The position numbers and the translations under genes were made by a program. Under the pieces are notes generated by a model that did not search any database, was not told where the DNA came from, and was given only the letters and a program-made list of their open reading frames with translations. Shown here in pieces: positions 12,526 to 24,325 of a stretch of DNA of 64,000 nt (its first letter is position 1; each line of letters starts with the position of its first letter). The stretch comes from Cavenderia fasciculata (Eukaryota; Evosea; Eumycetozoa; Acytosteliales; Cavenderiaceae), in assembly GCF_000203815.1 (NCBI RefSeq), contig NW_004457635.1, forward strand, positions 310,001 through 374,000, in the 5' to 3' direction.

Positions 12526-12855
12526 TCAATATATAAATAATCAATCTAATTACACACATATACTATATAAACAAATAACCAACTTAAATAAAAAATGAAA
12601 ATAATTTAACCAAACCAACTCAAGTTTTACCAACCAAACTTTTCTTTTTCCAACTCATTATCATATTTTATACTATATCATAGACCCATTCTTACGTCAT
12701 GTCTTAAGATGGGATAGATATTCAACTGGCTTTCTCCCCTAATCTAGATTAATATTATTCAGATTGTTTTTTTTAAAATTTTGTTAATCTTTTTTGGGAG
12801 ATTACATGATTGATGGTTTGCAAGCTTTAAGAGTTTAATAGCTTGATTAGGTAGT
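12526..12855. other. Divergent spacer between cdc7 and nit1
   Basis: A 330-bp AT-rich spacer between divergently transcribed genes, presumably holding both promoters. No distinct motif is recognised. Confidence 0.5.
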
Positions 12856-13923
12856 GTGATGTATCGATATTGCATACAGAGAATTACCAAGGTTCATTCA
12901 AACAATTGTTCTATATTCAACCGATACCATCTTTATTCAACTGCAACCAACAATAAGATGGAGAATGGTAACCAACAACAACAACAACAACCTTTTAAAA
13001 TAGCGGTTGGTCAAATTAAGAGTAAGACAACTATAGTGTACAACTATATATTTAATATCTTTATTAATAGTTTTCGAATATTTATAGGTGTAAATAATAA
13101 AGATATAAACTTTAGCAAATGTCAAGAGTTTGCTGAGGAGTCTGTTAAACAAGGTGCCTTTATGTTGTGTTTACCAGAGTGTTTTGCATTCATGTCTGGT
13201 GGAGGTAATCCAAGAGAATCAATTGAAAATGCAGAACCTCTTGATGGACCAACTATCAATCGTTATCGTCAATTGGCACGTGACAATAGATTATGGTTAT
13301 CACTTGGTGGGTTTCATGAAAAAGTAGGATCACAACAACCAACTACTACTGAATCAACAACATCTTCTTCATCGTCAGATACATCAATGATTTATAATAG
13401 TCATTTAATTATTGATGATAATGGAGATATTAAATCAATTTATCACAAGATGCATTTATTCGATGTCAATATACCATCAAAGAATGTACACTTTAATGAA
13501 AGTAAAGCAGTGGTACCTGGAAAAGAGATTATGGTGTGTGACAGTCCTGGTGGTCGATTGGGATTGAGTGTATGTTACGATGTTAGATTCCCTCAACTCT
13601 ATATCAAACTACGTAGTATGGGTAGTCAGATTCTATTGGTGCCAGCTGCATTTATGCAAAAGACTGGTGAGGCACATTGGCATACCCTACTCAAATCAAG
13701 GGCCATTGAAAATCAATGTTATGTAGTGGCAGCTGCTCAAACAGGTCAACATTATGCCTCAAGAACAAGTTATGGACATTCACTTGTAGTAGACCCATGG
13801 GGAACTGTTTTGGTTGATATGGAGGATAAAGAAGGTGTTGGAATTGCAACCATTGACCATAATCTATTAAATCAAGTTCGTGAAAATATGCCTTGTTTTA
13901 CTCATATTAAAAGTGATTATTAA
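12856..13923 (+). CDS. nit1: Nitrilase-family amidase Nit1 (deaminated glutathione amidase)
   Basis: Carbon-nitrogen hydrolase of the Nit1 branch, which in other eukaryotes repairs deaminated glutathione. Exons are 12856-13021 and 13088-13923, giving 333 residues. The 66-nt intron (GTAAGA...TATAG) is a multiple of three without an in-frame stop, so an unspliced reading is also open. Splicing restores the family sequence 'AVGQIKSVNNK'. Catalytic residues of the Glu-Lys-Cys triad are visible in 'LCLPECFAF', 'YHKMHLFD' and 'SVCYDVRFP'. The first about 34 residues are Arg/Tyr/Ser-rich without acidic residues and look like a mitochondrial presequence. A second Met at 12958 would give a cytosolic form. 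A Thr/Ser insert lies at about 13345-13385. The gene is convergent with TFIP11, 40 bp away. Confidence 0.92.
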   Translation: MMYRYCIQRITKVHSNNCSIFNRYHLYSTATNNKMENGNQQQQQQPFKIAVGQIKSKTTIVYNYIFNIFINSFRIFIGVNNKDINFSKCQEFAEESVKQGAFMLCLPECFAFMSGGGNPRESIENAEPLDGPTINRYRQLARDNRLWLSLGGFHEKVGSQQPTTTESTTSSSSSDTSMIYNSHLIIDDNGDIKSIYHKMHLFDVNIPSKNVHFNESKAVVPGKEIMVCDSPGGRLGLSVCYDVRFPQLYIKLRSMGSQILLVPAAFMQKTGEAHWHTLLKSRAIENQCYVVAAAQTGQHYASRTSYGHSLVVDPWGTVLVDMEDKEGVGIATIDHNLLNQVRENMPCFTHIKSDY

Positions 13924-13963
13924 TTAATAAGAGTAAGAGGAGTATATTTTATTTATTATTTAT

Positions 13964-16768
13964 TTATTTAGTTTGCTGTTGTTGTTGTTGTACTTTATCC
14001 AATAATAAATTAATGTTGGCAGGTTCTAATGCCGACTTTGTATAAAACATAATGATACCTTTATCCAATACAATGGGAACTGATCCAAATTTATAGATTT
14101 GATTACCTGAATCTGTCGACATGTTGGATGGAATGAATAGTAATCCCAACTCCTTTGCCAATTGTTCTAATGAATCTCTAAGTAATCCATCTGAATGATT
14201 TTGGTTAATTTGATTTTTTAATTGTTCAATCATTGATGAACCAACATTTTTGTTATTATTATTATTATTATTATTATTTTGTTTCTGTTGTTGTTTGTTA
14301 TTATTATTATTTATAATAGTGGGTAAAATATTAATATTTGTTTTTGGTTTAATTTCTTTTTTATCCAAGTATTGTTCGATTAAATCTAGGATGATATTAA
14401 AGTAATATTTGATTTGATTCTGATCCATAATATTTGATTTAAATTGTTGTCTCCAATATTGATAAAAGTTTAATAATTGACTAGGTGTTATATTTGTTGT
14501 ATTTGTTGGTTGAAGTGATTTACAAAAAGATTCAATAAATATTGGGAAGAAATGTTTTGATAGGAAATGAATCATGTTTTGTGGTGACCATAGTTGATAC
14601 CATTCTTCAAAATATTCAATGATTGGATAGATATTTTCATTGTCTTCCAACTTCGTCGTCGAGGTTACCAAAACTTGGTCGTATTGGAATGCTGCAAATG
14701 CTTTTGAGAACTTTGGTGTGATGGATCGATTCAACAAAGAGTCCATTGAATTTCCTTCAAACACACCTTTCCAAGGTGAGAGAAGGGCAAGCGCAGATTG
14801 ATCGGCAACATCCCATCCACCCAATACACTGATCAATGTTTGTCGGATTTGTGGATACAGTGATTCCAAGTCAGTCTTTATGAATGGGATCCAAGGGTGA
14901 AGCCATTGATCGATTGGAATCGGGTCGGTTAATGGATTCCATTGCATCACCTCATTCTTGATACGTGGGAATATCGATTGTTCTAGAATATTGTCCAATA
15001 TAACCTCTGGCAGTGCTGCTGTCCAATGTCCGATGAGCGACACTACAACCGACGTGTTTTCCTTGACTCTCCATCTTGTTCGAATAAAAGTCTTGATCAC
15101 TGGCAACACCAAATCTCTAATCAATATAAAGTAAATATCACTTCCTTGATTCATCATTATTTTTTGTCTTGTATCATTTTCATCATCATCGTAACCATTA
15201 TTATCATCATCACCATGAATTGATAATGATGTCTTGTCAAATATTGATCTCCATCTCATCATTTCATCAACCAAATAATTTTGATCTTTTTCAATATTCC
15301 ATAATTCTATTTTTTTAATCAACTATAAATAGATAGATAGAGTAGTTAGTATAAAATAATCTTTATAATATTATTATTTTTTTCTACTTACCAAAGGTCT
15401 AAGGAAATCTTTTTCAAGATTATATAATTTTAATTTAATATATTCTTTTTTATAGGTTGTTTGAAATTCTATAAATTGTTTGAATAGTGTTGAAAGAGTT
15501 AATTTACCATCGTCCAATTGACGTTGAAGATTGACTAGAATCTCTTTAAGTGTTTCTATTTTTTTTCTATGTGCATTTTCCGAATCAATGACCAAACGTA
15601 GTTTACTGACACTGTTGGTCAATGATTCTATTCGGTTGTTTTCAAATTTCATCTTGTTGTTTATATTTTGTCTATCTATACCCTTCATTCTAATCAACAG
15701 ACCAATATTATATTTTAATTGTGACATTGGTCCAAGTTGATCATCCAAACTAATGTTTGCCATTGAATGTATATCTTTTTTTGATTGTTTGTCAGTTGTT
15801 CTAACCATTGTTGTTGGTCCTGTCATATCAACGATTACTTGTGGTATATATGATGTTGATGATGATCCTTTTCCTCCGTCTTCTCCTCCTTTAGCTTTAC
15901 CAATATGTTCTTGAATATCATATTTAGCTTTTGTCTTTGTTTGATCTGACTTTTTCCAACCAGTTGCTTTAACTTGCTCCTCTTCACTATCTTCATCACT
16001 ATCGTCTTCATCTTCATCATCTTGTTGTTCTTGTTCTTTTTGTTGTAATTGTTTATCTGTTTTGAATGATGAAGATAGACCAGCACCTTGTGGTCTAGAG
16101 TATGCTTTGATGGGTTCGGCTATACCAGTACCGTCTCCTCTCAAGTCACCCGTTCCTTTATACCCAAGTTTCTCCAACAACTTTCTACCAATACCAGTAA
16201 CTTTAACATCTTGCATATCTTTTGGTCTTTCATCTCTTTGTTGTTGTTGTTGTTGATATTTGTTGTTATTTCTATTCTTTCCCATCATTGAATCAAACTT
16301 GTCTCTATCTCTTTCCTCTTTATTCTTTTTAACATTTGATCCATTCCTTTTTTTCTTTGTTTTCTTTGTTGTTGTTGTTGTTGATGTTGTCGACGAAGAA
16401 CCATCTACTTGATCATCGGTTGATCTCATTGCAGTATTTGGATCGTATATACCGCTTGGTACGAATCTAGTCGATGATGACTTGTAAGGATTATAGATTG
16501 GCTTTTGAGCATTATAGTTTGCAGCTGATGATTGTTTTCCACCACCACCACCATCATCATCTGCATTATCCATCTTCTTATCACCATCTTCATCATAGTC
16601 ATCATAGTCATTACCAAATACACCATAGATATTGTCATCTTTTGTTTGCTTTCTTTGATATCTTCTCTTGTTGTCTCCTCCTATCTTTCCATTCTTGTCA
16701 TAGTATCCGTGACCACCACCACTACCATCGTCATCATCGTCATCACTATTATAATCGTTGAATGACAT
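13964..16768 (-). CDS. tfip11: TFIP11/STIP G-patch splicing factor
   Basis: Homologue of tuftelin-interacting protein 11 (yeast Ntr1/Spp382), the G-patch activator of the Prp43 helicase in spliceosome disassembly. Exons are 16768-15392 and 15322-13964. The phase-0 intron is GTAAGT...TATAG, giving about 911 residues. It starts with an acidic Asp-rich N-terminus, then has a basic Thr/Lys region and the G-patch near residues 195-235 ('GIGRKLLEKLGYKGTGDL'). An acidic stretch, a coiled-coil-like region and the GCFC-type C-terminal domain ('LWNIEKD', 'MRWRSIF') follow. Asn/Gln tracts interrupt the C-terminal domain. It is nuclear by homology. Confidence 0.9.
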
Positions 16769-16967
16769 TTATTTATATATACATATATATATCTAACTAT
16801 ACATATATAACTTTAAATGTAATTAAAAAATCTTTATCTTCACTTTTTAGCTTTGTTCATGAATTTTCATCAATAATATTAATTAATTATAATGTATTTG
16901 GTTTGCTTGATTGATGATAATGTTATAATATATAGTATATATAATAGATAGATAGTAATAGGTTTAT

Positions 16968-17677
<710 letters not shown>

Positions 17678-17927
17678 AATTATATGTATGTATGTATATA
17701 TGTGTAGTATTTAATTTAGAATGAAACTAATACTAATAATAACATCAATGTTCATTTTGGTTTGCAAGTTTGAAAAATCATTTTGTAATGTTGTAAAACG
17801 AAAGTTCAGATGTTGAAGATCAGATCCAAGAGATCAATTGGTTTAACCAAGATATTTTATTTGTATGTTATAAATTGATTGATTGATTGATTGATTGATT
17901 TTTATTTATTTATATTTATACTATTAT

Positions 17928-19748
17928 TTAATAGTCCATAGCATATTTTAATAACTTGTTAAAGTTTGGAACACCGAGACCTGTAACTGGATCCCAACCT
18001 TCTTTGCAATGATAACCTTCTTGACAACATCCATTTTGGTTTTCACCAGTTTGAATATCTTTGAAAGCGTCGGGGTGGTCTTTGGCGATTTTATAGAGAA
18101 GTGGATTGATAAAACCAACTGGAGGTTTGTTGGCATTGAATCTTTCTTCATTGATGAGTGATATGAGACCGGCGACAATGGGAGTGGATGCACTGGTACC
18201 TCCGATGATGATGAATCTACGGTTGTGTACAATGACTAGATGTTCAGAGTAACAGCTGACGTCTGGGTATCCACGACCGAGCAGATTGGATTGATGGTAT
18301 GGATAGGACCCGTTGATTTGGTCAAAATAGTTTTGAACGTGGTCCAATTGGTAGGGTGGTGAGCTAAAGTAGTTGGAGAACCCTCCACCTGAGATTTGGT
18401 CACCGTCCATGTCATAGACACCCTTGTAGACGACACCGCCGACAGAGAGGACGTAGGGTGAGGATGTTGGCCAGTTGGGGACATAGGTCTTGCACGCCTT
18501 GTCACATCCAGTGCCGCTGTCGCCTGATGCAAAGAGCATGGTTCGACCCATCGCAGCATACTTTTGGAATTCAACATCGACACGTTTGGTGTAGGCTGGA
18601 TCGATGGTATTCTCATCATCACCGTACGAGATGGAGTGTACCCAAGGTAGATCCTTCATGTCGGCCATATCAATGAGCCAGTCGAGGAATGGCTCCTGAC
18701 CTTCATGTCGACCGGGTAGACTTACAATCCAAGTGTTGATGTTGGGTGCGACAGCAGTGATGTACTGGATGTCGAGTGCAGTCTCCATACCCGGGTTGTC
18801 TTCGACGTTGGGTCCGACAATGTTGCTGACGTCTTGTTTGGGCATACCGAAACGGCGTTGGAAGATGTCAAAGTCTGAAGGACTGTAATACTCCTCGAGG
18901 AACTGGGCAATGGCCTGTCCATTCATTTTGGATCTGGTAGTTGGTGCATTAGACATGTTTAGACTGTCATAGATGACCTGTGGGGTGACATGTGGGAACA
19001 AGTACTTGTTGCTTCCCTTGGTAGCATCGGTGTTTTTTTGTTTGGGTACGGTTGGCAAATGGTTCACTCCACCGATAAAGTCAATCTTGTCGACTAGGTG
19101 AGATGGTACCGAGTAGGGATCGGTTGAACGATAAAACGACACGTCGGTAGCAATCTTTGATTGGAATTTCGAGTATCTTACAGCAAGCAATTCCTCCGCC
19201 TTGGACACTGGTACAGTAGCACGGATAAAATCACCAGTCTTCATAACCTTGGCGTTAATCACAGAGTTTTCACCTAGCCAACCCATAATAGCATCTAAAT
19301 TCTCTGGATTTGGTTTAACAATATCTTTAACTTCATCAAATTTCAAGTATTGTCCATACTTTGCACTATCTGGATTACTAACATCTTCAACAATTTGTTC
19401 TAAAAAAATATAAATTAATATTAGTATAAAAATAAACTAAATAGATAATTCAAAATAGATATCTATATTCTTTTAAATCTACATACTGAGATGATCTAAA
19501 TTTTCTTGTCTTACACCAAAAGTTAAATCAACCAATTCATCTACCTTGTTTTCAATATTCTTCTTTTTCCATAGTTTTGAATCTACTTGAACTGGTTTTG
19601 AATGTTCTACATATTTTCTAGCTGGAATTCTTGCAGGACCATAAGGAGAAATCTCATCATCTTTATGAGTCACCTTCTTTTCCAAAGTATCTGCAAATAT
19701 TCCACTAATAATGATTAATATTACTAAAATTATTATATGTTTTTCCAT
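17928..19748 (-). CDS. tpp1: Tripeptidyl-peptidase I / sedolisin (S53) protease
   Basis: Secreted or lysosomal serine-carboxyl protease that removes tripeptides from N-termini. Exons are 19748-19487 and 19399-17928 (intron GTATGT...TTTAG), giving 577 residues. The signal peptide is 'MEKHIIILVILIIISGIFA'. A pro-domain of about 160 residues follows, then the S53 catalytic domain. Visible catalytic elements are Glu and Asp in 'GMETALDIQYI', the oxyanion-hole Asp in 'FASGDSGTGC', and the nucleophile in 'GGTSASTPIVAG'. The C-terminal Ca-binding region includes 'DPVTGLGVPNF'. The length matches the family, about 560 residues. Confidence 0.93.
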
Positions 19749-20277
19749 CCTTTAAATATATAAATGTAATATTTGATAAATAAAAAGAATGAAAGCTTTA
19801 TCTTTTTGTTCTGTCTGTCAACCTTCCTTTTACTTTTTGTTAAACAAATTTAATCAAATTTGATTGCTGAAACTTTAAAGAAGAAGTCATATGAGAGTGG
19901 TAATTTTGAATGGTATCATATTCATTCATTGTCAATTCTCTCTTTCTCTCACTATTCATTGTTGTGGAATAGCCATAGCCAACAACAATGATGAAGGACT
20001 GAGATTTAATAAAATATATTGGAGTGAGGTGATGTGAGGAGTGTGTGGTAGGATCATCATCATTATAAGTAGGGGGTGCCTTGTTTTTCAACAATAAACA
20101 CCAGTATTGTTGTGATCATCATCAATCAACACCCACCATTTTTCTTTCATTTTGCTGAATTTTAAACAATTTGATGTTGTAGTTGTTTGGAAGATCTTAT
20201 CTTATCTATCTTGTGTTGGTTTATTATTACTATTATTATTATTATTAAATATTAATTATTATTAACCTTATTGAAAT
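19749..20277. other. Spacer upstream of tpp1 and downstream of the villin-type gene
   Basis: A 529-bp AT-rich stretch with (TTA)n near 20226-20246. The only long frame, about 80 codons on the minus strand, has no recognisable composition. Nothing else is seen. Confidence 0.5.
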
Positions 20278-23200
20278 TTAATATAATCCAAGTGATCTTT
20301 TAAGATTTTCTTGTTTCCATAATTTTTGAGAATAAAATGTTTCCTTGTCCATTGAGAATGCAGATACAAAGTCTTCTTCGGTTAGATAACTTTCTAATTT
20401 ACTATTGTCGAGAGCACGGGGCGGATTATTACGTAATTCATCGAGTGTATAGGTACGATTGAGGTCAGCCAAATAGTCCTTAACTTTACAATACGATTGG
20501 GTGATCATCTTTCTTTGGTCCAAAGGTAATTTAGATTTACTCCAATCCCAATTATGGAAATAGGTTGTGAATTCGAATGGTTCCAATTGACTATTGACCA
20601 AGTATACAATATCTTGGCTTCTACTACCATTGAACTTGGCATATTCCAATACGGTAGACATTGATTCTTTTCTTTCGTCTTGCGTTGATCTTGAACCAAT
20701 CCACAAATAGATACAATGACCTACATCCAAAATCATAACATCTTCAACATCCAAATCTTCTTGATCCCATTCTCTAATATTATCAACCGTGAAAATACCA
20801 GATGAAAATGAACATTGAAACATAATTGGTTCTTTTTCTAATCGTATATTATTATATAATAATTCTGTTTCTTCTTGTTCATTTGATAAAATATCATTCC
20901 AAAATCTTTTTGGTTCTTGATTTTCATTACAAATAATCATTTCAATTGATTCAAATCTATCTTCTTCTTCTCCTTCTTCTTCTTCGCGACCAAACCCAAT
21001 TAATTTAAATAATAATGGATGTAATCTAATATCATAATTCCAATTTGATCCTTTCCAAATTCCATAAACATTTGAATTTCTTTTGATTATAAATAAATCA
21101 TTTGAATTTAAATATTTTGGATTCTATAAAAAAAAAAGAAAATGAATTAATTAATTCTTTTTTATTCTTTTTTTTTCTTTTCTTTTTTCTTTTTGACTTA
21201 CAATATCATATAATTCAATACATCTAATTTGATTTTGTTGTTGATTATTATTACAATATTTAATTTGGTACATTGAATCTTTTGATTCTAGAGAATCAAG
21301 ATTCTTGTGAACAATGATGCACCCATTGAATAGACTGAGCAAGTGAATTGGTTCTTTACCTTGAACGACACGAATTTGTATTGCACTACCACCAATACTA
21401 TCATCTAGATCTACGGTTAACAAAGCTGACGACCCCTTTTCATTGATGGTACTCTTTTTACCTTGCCAAAAGTAGATGACGTACATGTCTCTGTTTCGTT
21501 GTTGGTATTTGTAGAGGATGACATATGACTCTGTTGCAAAAAAGTGTCCGTACAATTCCTTGGGTACTTGTTCTTTGGTGTGATCCTTGACTCTCCACAC
21601 TTGAATAGTTCCAGAGCCGTCGTCGATAGGTCTGGCAATAGATGGTGGTAGTGGCGCAGACTGGTACATTTTATCGACTTTGAATGGTTCTTTGGTCTTT
21701 GCTTCAGCAACTCTACCTTTGGGAACTGGTGCCATTTGGATGGGCAACGAACCACCCCAACCAGCAAACTTTTCTTTAAACAATTCAGTCTCTGCATCTT
21801 CGACCACTCTGCCTAGTTGTACCCATGCAGGACGTCCTTTACGTGCTTCTTTTATCTGTTTACCAAATTCCATTGCTTGTTTTCTTAGTGGTTCTTTGGC
21901 AGTCTTTCCAATCCAAACATACATTTCACTTGCACTATCAACTACATAGCAATAGTTGGTATCCATCATATCTCGAGTCACACGTTTTGCTTCTGTCTTG
22001 ATCTCTTTACACTCGACATTCTTGGTTGTTTCAGATTCTTTGATTTCATAAAGAATATCTCTCATTTTTGATGTATTGTTTCGTTCAGTCTCTGTTTCAT
22101 CTGGAATAGATTGAGGTTTTCCACCAAGTAGTTGCCAAAATGCATCCTCAAACTGTTTGTTTGGTTGTTTAGCATCGACAACAAATCCAGTTGGTCTACC
22201 ACCTCGCTCTTTGTTTTTGATTCTAGTGGCTAGATCTAGTGCCATAGCTTGCTGTATTTTGTTTGAATTGGCTCCACGATATTCATAGATACGATCACCT
22301 GCATCCAAAATATAACAACATGATCCTCTTATAACCTTTGGATTGGTTTCCACCAATCTTCCAACAATCGACTTCTTTCCAGAGAATCTAATCAACTTTA
22401 TCGAATCTGCAGATTGAGTGCTATTTAATTTCTTCATCTTCCATTCAATCGTACCATCCTCTTTAAATGGTGCATCCTTTGATAATGAAGCCAACAATCC
22501 AAATCCACTAACATCATTGTTTCGTTTAGCTTTTGATGGACTAGACGTTGTTGTATTTGATTTGGTCGATAAATTCTTTACTGGATTTACAGTTGGTTTC
22601 TTTCTACCTGCTGGACCTTGAGGTTTTGATCCTTTTGCATTATTTAATAAATTATTATTGGTTGTAAATGAATCTAATTTTGATATTGTTGGTGATGTTG
22701 TTGTTGTTGTAGTAGTAGTAGTAGTTTTTGTTGGAGTAGTTGTTGATTTTGTTGGAATAGTAGTTGTCTTTGTCGAGACTGCTGCTAGTTTAGAAGTTGT
22801 TACAGTTGTTGGTTTTGTTGTTACAGTTGTTTTTGTAATTGGTTTAGCAGTTGTTGTAGCTGTTGGTTTTTTAATTCCAGTCGTAGTAGGTTTTGATACA
22901 ATTGCAGGCGGTTTCTTTGCTATTGAAGTTACAGGTTTAACAATAGTTGGAATCTTGGCAGCTGCTGCTGGTTTGGCCGCTGTTGCTGCTGGTTTGGATA
23001 TTGTTTTTGTTGTAGTCGTTGAAGTAGTTGGTTTAGGTACAGTAGAAGTTTTTGTTGTTGTTGTGGTGGTAGTTGGCTTTGGTACAGTAGAAGAAGTTGA
23101 TTTAATTCCTAGACTTGGTTTTGAAATGGTTGGAGTTGGTTTTACGGCAACAGTAGCTGCTGCTGGCTTGGTTACCACAGTAGATGGTGGTTTGGCTACA

Positions 23201-24069
23201 ACTGTTGTTGACTTTGCAGCAGTGGCAGCAGGTTTGGATACAGATGCAATTGGTTTTGTTAATTTGGTTGCAATAGGTTTGGGTAAACCTGCTGTAGTGG
23301 TTGAAGGTTTGGTAACAGTAGTTGGTGTTGGTTTTACAGTAGTTGGTTTGGAAATAGATGGTGTTGTAGTGGTAGTAGTAGCAACAGGTTTCTTGATCAA
23401 TGAAGTTGGGGATTTTATAGTGGTGGAGGATAAAGTGGTGGAAGTTGGTTTCTTTAAAGATGACAATGTCTTTGTAGTTGTAGTGGTTGTTGTGGTTGTG
23501 GTAGTTGTCTTTATAGTCTTTGTTGATTTGGATGATGTTGATGGCGCAGGGGATGAAACGGATGATGGGATAGCCTCATCATTTGGTTCACTCACAGCGG
23601 TTGTTGATCCATCACTTGCAGGAACACCCTCTTCATCACCATCATGTCGACGCTCCGATATCTCTACCGTTGTCAATACAATTGGCTCAGACTTTACAAC
23701 TTGAACCTCTACCACTGTACGTTCCTCTTCTCCACTGCCACTACTAGTATCATCTACAACATTATGGTTTGAAATGGATGAATCTTCAACTTGATCACTT
23801 GGTGTAGTTGTAGTAGTAGTCCCTACAGGTGTTACCAAAGGTGACGATGTCTTTGATGTAGCTGGTTTCTTTAGTCCACTAGATATTGGTTTGGGTTTAC
23901 TAACTCCAGCAGTTGGTTTGGCAGCTACCTTTGCCGCTGGTTTACTTGTTGTTGTTGTTGTTGTTGTAGATGGTTTAGTTAATGAAGAAGGTCTTGTTAA
24001 AGATGATGATGTAGAGGATGACGATGTTGATGATTTTACAGGTGCCTTAAGTCTACTACTAGATGACAT
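20278..24069 (-). CDS. Villin/gelsolin-family actin-binding protein with Thr/Lys/Pro-rich N-terminus and headpiece
   Basis: Exons are 24069-21202 and 21123-20278 with a phase-0 intron (GTAAGT...ATAG), giving about 1,237 residues. The first about 510 residues are a repetitive Thr/Lys/Pro/Ala/Ser segment of KP-T type units with poly-Thr runs. It is strongly basic and resembles microtubule-associated linkers. Gelsolin-like repeats follow; signatures include 'YILDAGDRIYEYRG' and 'YVVDSASEMYVWIG', then 'VIYFWQG' and 'MILDVGHCIYLWIGSRS'. The protein ends in a villin headpiece: 'LTEEDFVSAF', 'KLWKQENLKRSLGLY'. The headpiece predicts F-actin binding. The exact orthologue among dictyostelid villin-like proteins is not decided. 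It is divergent from cog4, 256 bp away. Confidence 0.88.
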
Positions 24070-24325
24070 CTTCTTCTTTCTTCTTCTTGTCTTTGTTTGG
24101 GGTTAGTATATAAATATAATAAATAAGGTAACTAATACATTCAATAAATAAATAAATAAAAGAGTAATAATACAATTGCAAAGATATTTTAAATAATGAT
24201 TAAATTTTCATGAGCCAGATGTGATGATTGCTCAGAGTTTGTGAAATTAAATTTATTATGTTTCAAGTCCAGATGTTGTAGAGAGAGATATAGAGATATA
24301 CATATATATATATATAGAGGGTCGA

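Noticed and set aside
22658-23704. 348-codon plus-strand frame rich in Val
   Set aside because: Antisense shadow of the Thr/Lys/Pro repeats of the villin-type gene.
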